Assembly (NCBI RefSeq): GCF_002878395.1
Contig: NC_061114.1
Coordinates: forward strand, 146,102,160-146,166,159
DNA: 64,000 bases
DNA from: Capsicum annuum
Taxonomy: Eukaryota > Streptophyta > Magnoliopsida > Solanales > Solanaceae
Reading direction: 5' to 3'
Within the stretch, counting starts at the first letter, position 1. Every line of letters begins with the position of its first letter. Made by a program: the position numbers and the translations under genes. Below the pieces are notes generated by a model. That model worked only from the letters and a program-made list of their open reading frames with translations, was not told the DNA's origin and ran no database searches. Positions 57,641 through 64,000 of the stretch are shown piece by piece.

Positions 57641-58886
57641 CATAAATGAAAGAACTGTAACATGCTCATAACAACATCAAGAGAAACTTCCTAATCAAGA
57701 AAGGACTGGAGTGCTTACAATCTATTCTGGCAATGACCGCTGGTGGCACTGGAAGTGGTGCCCTACTGAATTAGGTGTCTTGTTGGTGCTGTTGAAGAGT
57801 TAGCATGACCCTGCTGGAGATTATTCCTACCTTTCCACATACCTTTTGGATATTTATTCAACCTGTGGCTTGGATTACCATATCCAAAACACAAATTATT
57901 GTTATCCCTGCATACCTCTTGATAATTTCTACCACACTTCTGGCAAAGGGGATTAGTCTGACCACTGTTTAGACTACCCTAAGTCTTAGATCCTGGCGCC
58001 CTATCCGGATTATCATTTTTGAACTTTGGCACTGGATCACTAGCTAAAGATGAAAATGGAACTAAAGATTTTTGATGGAATTAGGGATGGTTACTAGCCT
58101 CCATCCTCTACTGAGTAAAATTAAAGCTACCTATCCTAGCCATCTTATTCTCCCTTTTTTTCTCCTTATCCTTCTCCTTAACCTTCTCCTCCTCAATCTA
58201 ATTTGAATAGACAAATCCATCTCCCTAATTAACATCATGGTCCAACACTTCTTGACCACGCTATTAGTTATACCAGCGACAAACTTACTTACCCTAGATC
58301 TATTATTAGCCACTATCGAAGGACCATACCTAGCCAACGGGATAAACTTAAGAGAATACTACCCCATACTCATGTTATCCTATTTCAAATTTATAAACTC
58401 CTGCAACTATCTTCCTTAAACTCTAAAGGAAATAACCTATTTAAAAAGGTAGTAGAAAACTCTTCCCATTTAATAGGCCCTGCATTTATGCTCTATCTCT
58501 CTTCCATTACTTATACTAGGTGTGAGCTACATCCTCCAATTGGTAAGTAGCCAACTATGCACTCTCACTAGAAGTCACACCCATAATATTGGTAAACTTC
58601 TAAACTATGTCAAGGAACTCATGCCAATCCTCAATAGACTTGGATCTCAAAAATAAAGGAGGATTCATTCGGGTGAAGTCACGAATCCTAGTTGCGACAA
58701 TATTAGCCGGTGGAAATACTGGGATAGCAGCTTTCAAGTTGTTATGAGCTTCTACTAATTGAGCTAAAGTAGTGAATACAGTTCTAAATTTGGCATGAGA
58801 GACTTGCACGTTGAAGGGATCTTCCTGAATAGGTAGAGTTTTGGGCTAATTTCTATTTCTCCTTCTGTTATTCTTTCTGGGAGGCA
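57641..58886 (-). pseudogene. D element: gag
   Basis: The start is the minus-strand ATG at 58886 (MPPRKNNRRRNRN). Open pieces at 58600-58809 (SHAKFRTVFTTLAQLVEAHN; ATRIRDFTRMNPPLFLRSKS) and 58131-58337 (MARYGPSIVANNRSRVSKFV; VVKKCWTMMLIREMDLSIQI) give the core in order. The knuckle at about 57870-57925 reads CFGYGNPSHRLNKYP, with two cysteines replaced by Y. It matches element 2 gag, including the junction sequence where the LINE entered that copy. Confidence 0.8.
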
Positions 58887-59093
58887 TATTTTATAAATGG
58901 AAAGGATATTGAATTAGAAAGAGAGTTTAAATTGTGATCATGACCATTCGCATAACATGAATATTGAAAGAAGGGAAAATTTTCCTAAAATATCTTGTAG
59001 CCTCTTGCCCATAAGTGTGGTACGCTTTACACCCATGCACAAGTCCCTACTCGATGTGACTTTCAGACTCCCAAGGATACTTTAAAACCTTAG

Positions 59094-59105
59094 TCTCTAA
59101 TTCCA
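59094..59105 (-). promoter_or_regulatory. Primer-binding site of the D element, degraded
   Basis: The minus strand reads TGGAATTAGAGA, three mismatches from the initiator tRNA-Met site TGGTATCAGAGC. It lies four bases inside the 5' LTR terminus at 59110. Confidence 0.75.
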
Positions 59106-59109
59106 AGTT

Positions 59110-61079
59110 TGTAATGCCTCAAGAATACAGCCTATATGCCACAAAGTCCTTCGGGCCTCAAGTGACCACAAGTTAACCCATGAGTTGTACCTATTATGAG
59201 CACTGAAAGAAAAGAATAACAAAAGATACACATATACAGAAATAACTAAATTTGCCATAAGGTTTTAAGTAATAAAAGATTGCTGAAGTATAAGTGTAAA
59301 AAAAACTTGTTTGAAAATTGATAAAAATAATGACAAACTGACTGACTGTCTGAAAGTGAACGAAAGCCTCTAAACCTGACAGAATAAGAGTTGATGGGAC
59401 AGGCCCTAACTAACTCTAGTTGTCTAACTTAAGTAAAATACTGAAACAAACATAATTGGTACTCAAAGTATGAGGACTCACCACTGCTACTACATGGATG
59501 TGCTGGAACATCTAAGTATAATTGGGAGCCTGAGCATCTCAACCTATGGTATGAGACATCATAGCATAAGAAATGAGTATGTGTTCTGTACTTTGAATGT
59601 ACTAGTATACTAGATAAGGTTAGGCTGATAGGCATGGACTCATGTACAGAAATAATACTATTTGAATGAATAGATAACTGATGCATAATATGCATGAAAG
59701 CGATAAAATCCAAGAATCCATGATTGAGCATATGACATGATATTGAATAGTTTGTATACTGAAAGCACTAAAATTCAGGAATAAATAACTTGTAACTGTA
59801 TGCAATGGTCTATAAAAACTTGAATTGAATTAAATAAAAAACTAGACTGAAACTGTGGGAGCTAGCTATAACAAACATGCCCTAATATATTATTCGAGTC
59901 CAACATGTAACCCTAGTTGGAAGGGTCTCAGTACCATGCCTCGAGCACTAATACTGATTTTATGGATACACTATTTGATGTCCCAAAAGTTGAGGGTGTC
60001 ATGGTTAACTGACGGGGGAACCCTCAAAGTCTATAGAGGCACCGTAGGTCTATAACCTAGGTACTACTACTAAAGTTTCATGCCTAACTGATGGAGGAGA
60101 CGCCATTCCTATATTAAATCGATGTGTTAAGTGTTACTCCCAACTGAAAACACTAATTTCTGGACTAAACTGGCTTAATTGGACTCATAGCTAACAATAG
60201 TTCTTACTGGATGATATTACTCATGGTAGAACTGAAATCATACTGTAGATATTGAAAACTAGGTAAAAATCTAAATTTTTGGTATTTATAACCTCCAAGA
60301 CTCAATGACAATAACTATAAGAGAATACTAAAGTTTTGAAAACCATAATAAATAGTCAGTGTTGAAAACCTAATTCGTTAGGCATTTCATCAAACACTTG
60401 GAATTCATGAGTTAAGTATAGGAATAGTTTATTTAATAGGATAATAACATAACTTCAATACTAAAATCATGGTCTAAGGATTTAACATGCAATTTTCATC
60501 CCTCAAATATGTCAAGGGCTAATCCAACGAAAACACATGTAAACATGCTATAAAAAATTAAAATTCATGGATATTATTCATGTGAAAATGTTAAGATCAT
60601 GATTTAAAACTTTAAAATAGATTCATGGACTCCGTGGGTGAAAAAGGCCCATGGATGAATATCTAACATACCTTAATTGAAGAATTTGCAGAAGTTCTTT
60701 GTGATTTCTTAAAGCTTGAACTTGGATTTAAATAAGCTAGGGTTTTGTTCTTGAAAGAGTTTGTGAAAAGATAAGTGATTTTACCCTTTTAGAACCTTAA
60801 TGCCGTATTATAGGCAAGGAAAAGTAAGGGGAAATAACTCAAATACCCCCCACATACTTGGAATTAATTAAACTGAAATCAATGCAATATCTGACACTTC
60901 GCGTTGCTCCCCACTAATGCAATAAGCAGTGATCCACAGCCATATCGTGCTTACTCCCTATTTTGAACATCCAAACGAGCCTTAAACCTTCTCTAAAAAA
61001 TGTAAAACTTACCTGAGATATGCAATCGACCACCCTGATCATGAACCTACTTAAAAATAAATGTTCTAAGGTCGAAAAG
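59110..61079 (-). repeat. 5' LTR of the D element, outer end truncated
   Basis: It begins TGTAATGCCTCAAG on the plus strand, like the 3' LTR, and shares its full order: AAGTGACCACAAGTTAACCC at 59160, a TTCGCGTTGCTCCCC block at about 60898, then TTCTAAGGTCGAAAAG. Homology stops at about 61079, roughly 140 bases short of the expected TCTTACA terminus. There a plus-strand LTR of another family begins. Nested insertion is the simplest reading. Confidence 0.85.
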
Positions 61080-61324
61080 TTTAAGACCCCGCAAAATTCT
61101 CTTATAGTCTGAGCCTTAGAGTGTGTTCAGTGGACTAGCCTTAAAAGGTTGAAAAGTGTCTTCCCAAGTGAGAAGTATTTTAAACCATGTAGAATTTCCC
61201 TAATATGGACTTTTTTTCAAGTAGATAATTGAATGAGATTTTTGTCGATACCAAATTTGTCCAAATTCGACACTCGGGCAAAGAGTTAGAGCCATTTTAG
61301 TGAGACAGTATGCCACCTGGAACT

Positions 61325-61580
61325 TTAGCGCATCGCGGAGCCAGCCAAAATGGCAATCATAATGAGCCTCTGTGATTATGGCATATTTCACCAAGGGTTA
61401 ATTTCAAAATTTTCAATTTCTAGTGCACCAACGCAATTTCACCGCATCGCGGTGCCTTTCCAGTTTGTAACCAAGGTGGCAACGCAATTTCCACCACGTC
61501 GCACCATTAAGCAATTTCCTGATTGTCCAATTTCTAGTGAGTTAGTGTGATTATGGCATATCACACCAGCATGTAAAATT
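61325..61580 (+). repeat. GCATCGCGG repeat set in LTR E
   Basis: Alternating CpG-rich cores (GCGCATCGCGGAGCC, CGCATCGCGGTGCC, CACGTCGCACC, GATTATGGCATATCACACC) and CAATTTCTAGTG spacers repeat at about 55-65 bases. The layout corresponds to the A-family set read in reverse, just upstream of the TATA candidate. Confidence 0.65.
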
Positions 61581-61631
61581 GGGATTTTTCAGTTTAAGTC
61601 CAAAGGCAAAAAGGGTCATTTTTCTACCCCA

Positions 61632-61639
61632 ATATATAC
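61632..61639 (+). promoter_or_regulatory. TATA-box candidate of LTR E
   Basis: ATATATAC sits about 50 bases after the repeat set, preceded by TTTTTCTACCCC. The position relative to the LTR start (about 550 bases) is compatible with the U3/R border of these LTRs. Confidence 0.4.
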
Positions 61640-63317
61640 TCTTTAACACGGTATTTGGCCTCATTTTAACCTAAAAATACTAGTTTTCACTCAAAGTTGT
61701 TCAAGAACAAGAGCTATGGTTTCTAAAAAATCAAAACCTTTCCTTCTTATTTAAGAGAAACCAAGAAATCAAGAATCTCTCCAAGAGCTTTCAAGAAAGA
61801 GTTTCTCTAAGGTATACAAATGTTAATTCTTGGGTCCCTTTCATCCAAGAAGCTCAAGAACCCTTTTCTAAATTTCAAAGCTTTGATGTTTATGAGTTTT
61901 CATGATTCATGTGAGTTGAAATTGACGTTCATGCTATTATTGAGTTATGATTCATGTTTGTTTAGAAGGTTTTCAAGCTTGGCCCTAGTATGTGAAATTC
62001 ATGTGATGTTCATGATAAACCCTCTTCAAGTTTCTTGTTAAGTAATGTGTTCATATCAATTAGGTGTAGAAATTGTTGAATAAGCAAAGCATGCTTCCCA
62101 TATGTTTGATAAAATTCTTATGTGAAGGAATTAGAGCTATTCTAGCATGTTGATTAGAAATCTCCAATTGTGTGCTAGCCCATGCATGCCAAGTGTTTGT
62201 TGAAAAGCCTTAGTGAATGAATTGTGGCATGATAGCATGAAATTCCCCAATTATGTTCTCTTCGATACATGCTAAGACTTTAATACATGCCAAATGTTTT
62301 ATATAAGACATTGTTGAATGAAGTATGATCAAACAGCATGTCCCCATATGTTAGTACATGTTTAGGATTCCTATGTGCTTGAAGTGATGCCTTAGTGATT
62401 ATGATAGTGAATAATTGTCCATGGTCTTGATTATTAAAGAATGGTTATGTTTTACTTTTATGTTATCAAGTCCTGGGGTTGTTTATACTCGATAATTTAG
62501 CTGCTATCTAAAGTCCATGTCAATTTTCACAATAATTCCAGTCGAGCCATGATTCTTTAAACTCAGCGAGTTATACAAATCTGTATTCTGAGATAGATAC
62601 ATAATTTAAGAAATCTCAGTCATCATAATAATCACTGTAATATCAGTATCGCTAGTAATCTAGCCTCAGTTTTGTACCCAGCTCAGATTTAGTAGCATTC
62701 AAGTGTTCAGTTCTGACCTCTGTAGTAATCGAGTACATTATTCAAAGCTTTGGGTGGTCTAGTTAGATAATGCGATTCAGTAGTATTCCATCAGATACGG
62801 AACCAAGTGAATTCAGCTTAAGTCAGTTAGATCATTCGAGAAATATAATTAGAATTATATTCATCTTAGTTTATGTTCAGTTAAGAATAAGTTCAGAGTC
62901 TTTTAGTTGGGAGTAGGAGCTAGCATCGAGCGAGGGCAGGGATGGTGGCTCCCCATCAGAGCATTAGAATTTTTAGGAGCAATCCCTAAACTCCAGAACT
63001 GCGTATCCAGTGCAGGATGCAGAAGTCACCCGTCAAGAAAGGCTGGTCACCTGTCAGCTAGGCTTGACTATTATATTGCCTTAGGCTTGACTTCCTACAA
63101 GGGTCACCTATTATATAAGCTTGATCAGAGAGGTATTTACCCATGGCATGGTATTGACACCCTTCCAGCTGGAGTTACAGGTTAAACCCTACTAGTTGAG
63201 ATTCGGGGCATGTAGGTTAAGTGACTACTTTCAACAATTGCAATTTTAGTATCAATCTTCAGAAATCAGGACTGTTAGATACAGTCATCTATCTCAGTGA
63301 GGAACTCAAATAGTTCT

Positions 63318-64000
63318 ATTGATTCATGGACCACTCATCAGATAGGCTTGGTCCCATATAAAGTTACTCAGTATCAGATCTAGAGATCAGCTATTAGATA
63401 GGTTTGATCTCAGTTTTAGATTCATTAAAGTTATTCAGTATTAGAGCTAGAGATCACCTGTTAGGTAGGCTTGATCTTAGATTTGGATTTAGTAAAGTTA
63501 TTCAGTATCCGATCTAGAGATCACCCATCAGATAGGCTTGATCTTAGTTTTCGATTTAGTAAAGTTATTCAGTGTCAGATCTAGAGATCACCCGCCAGAT
63601 AGGCTTGATCTTAGTTATGGATTCAGTAAAGTTATTCAGTATTAAATCTAGAGATCACCCGTTAGATAGGCTTGATCTTAATTTTAGATTCAGTAAAGTT
63701 ATTTAGTATTAGATCTAGAAATCACCCATCAGATAGGCTTGATCTCAGTCTCAAATTCAGTTGAGTAATCTCATTATTAGATCCTGAGATCACCCATTAA
63801 AAAGGCTTGATCTCAATCTCAAATTCAGTTGATTAATCTCATTATAAGATCTCAAGGTCACCTATCAGATAGGCTTAATCTCAGTCTCAGATTCAATTGA
63901 GTAATCCCATTATCAGATCCTGAGATAACCCATTGATAGGCTTGATATCAGTCTCCGATTTAGTTGAATAATCTCATTATTAGATCCTGAGATCACCCAC
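63318..64000. repeat. 67/68-bp tandem array in LTR E, open at the window end
   Basis: Units carrying GAGATCACCC...CAGATAGGCTTGATC start at 63383, 63450, 63517, 63584, 63651, 63718, 63786, 63854, 63922 and 63989, with a divergent unit before them. The first six intervals are 67 bases with an AGTAAAGTTATTCAGTAT spacer. Later units are mostly 68 and share a different spacer (TTGAGTAATCTCATTAT), so two subtypes are arranged in blocks. The core resembles the single CACCTGTCAGCTAGGCTTGA at about 63050. Confidence 0.9.

Larger units (their letters stand above)
51953..61079 (-). mobile_element. D-family Ty3/gypsy chromovirus, both LTRs present
   Basis: This minus-strand element has a 3' LTR (51953-54038), polypurine tract, chromodomain, integrase, RNase H, RT, protease, gag, primer site and a 5' LTR (59110-61079). 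It inserted into the X LTR; the five bases before it are GACTT. The far LTR end is missing its last roughly 140 bases because another LTR begins at 61080, so a matching duplication cannot be checked. The two LTRs differ at roughly one base in seven by eye near the start, so it is old. It belongs to the same family as element 2. Confidence 0.85.
61080..64000 (+). repeat. LTR E, plus strand, continues past the window end
   Basis: It begins TTTAAGACCCCGC (degraded TGTAAGACCCC). For the first few hundred bases it resembles the reverse complement of LTR-A: AAATTCTCTTATAG, AGGTTGAAAAGTG, TAGAATTTCCCTA. A repeat set with GCGCATCGCGGAGCC and CGCATCGCGGTGCC lies at 61325-61580, a TATA candidate at 61632, and a 67-bp tandem array at 63318-64000. 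No coding content was found; a 92-codon frame at 62907 matches nothing. Internal sequence and the other end lie outside the window. Confidence 0.75.

Noticed and set aside
62907..63185. 92-codon plus-strand frame in LTR E
   Set aside because: It lies within LTR sequence containing CACCTGTCAGCTAGGCTTGA-type repeats; no motif, and its wording follows LTR text similar to element 2's LTR.
63318..64000. Regular repeats read as a CRISPR array
   Set aside because: The units are contiguous 67/68-bp repeats with no unique spacers, in a plant LTR; no cas-like gene is present.

Overview
This window is nuclear DNA from a flowering plant, probably a nightshade (pepper- or tomato-like). That placement is an inference from the long (2-3.7 kb) AT-rich LTRs and chromodomain-bearing Ty3/gypsy elements, not a database match. 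I see no host gene, tRNA or rRNA. Nearly every base belongs to decayed Ty3/gypsy retrotransposons, mostly chromoviruses of the Tekay/Del type, with one Athila/Tat-type gypsy element and one L1-like LINE nested among them. All coding regions carry stops or frameshifts and are annotated as pseudogenes. I use family names of my own: Y, X, D/element 2, A, Athila-like and E.

Layout. 1-1845: a plus-strand Y-family pol remnant (RT, RNase H, start of integrase). 1848-13973: element 2 (plus, D family), without its 5' LTR, its gag split by a 4.9 kb LINE (2562-7501), ending in a full 3' LTR (11761-13973). 13974-18945: a minus-strand Athila-like gag-protease remnant, tRNA-Asp-type primer site and LTR. 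18947-22313: the Y-family integrase C-terminus and 3' LTR, possibly the other half of the element at 1-1845. About 22600-26525: an X-family LTR, primer site and gag start (plus). 26526-43901: a minus-strand A-family array, LTR-internal-LTR-internal-LTR, inserted in that gag and flanked by the 5-bp duplication TGAGG. 43902-47350: the rest of that gag, fused to a Y-family integrase and LTR. 47365-51952: X-family pol and LTR. 51953-61079: a minus-strand D-family element with both LTRs. 61080-64000: the start of a plus-strand LTR (E) that runs off the window and ends in a 67-bp tandem array.

The strongest observation is the 17.4 kb three-LTR array with matching target duplications. Its rightmost LTR is a mosaic joined at a 41-bp duplication. 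A second observation cuts across families: each LTR family has its own array of GC-richer repeats near its predicted promoter. I found no defence, biosynthetic or other undescribed gene system. The interest is structural: nesting order, recombination scars and LTR-internal repeats.
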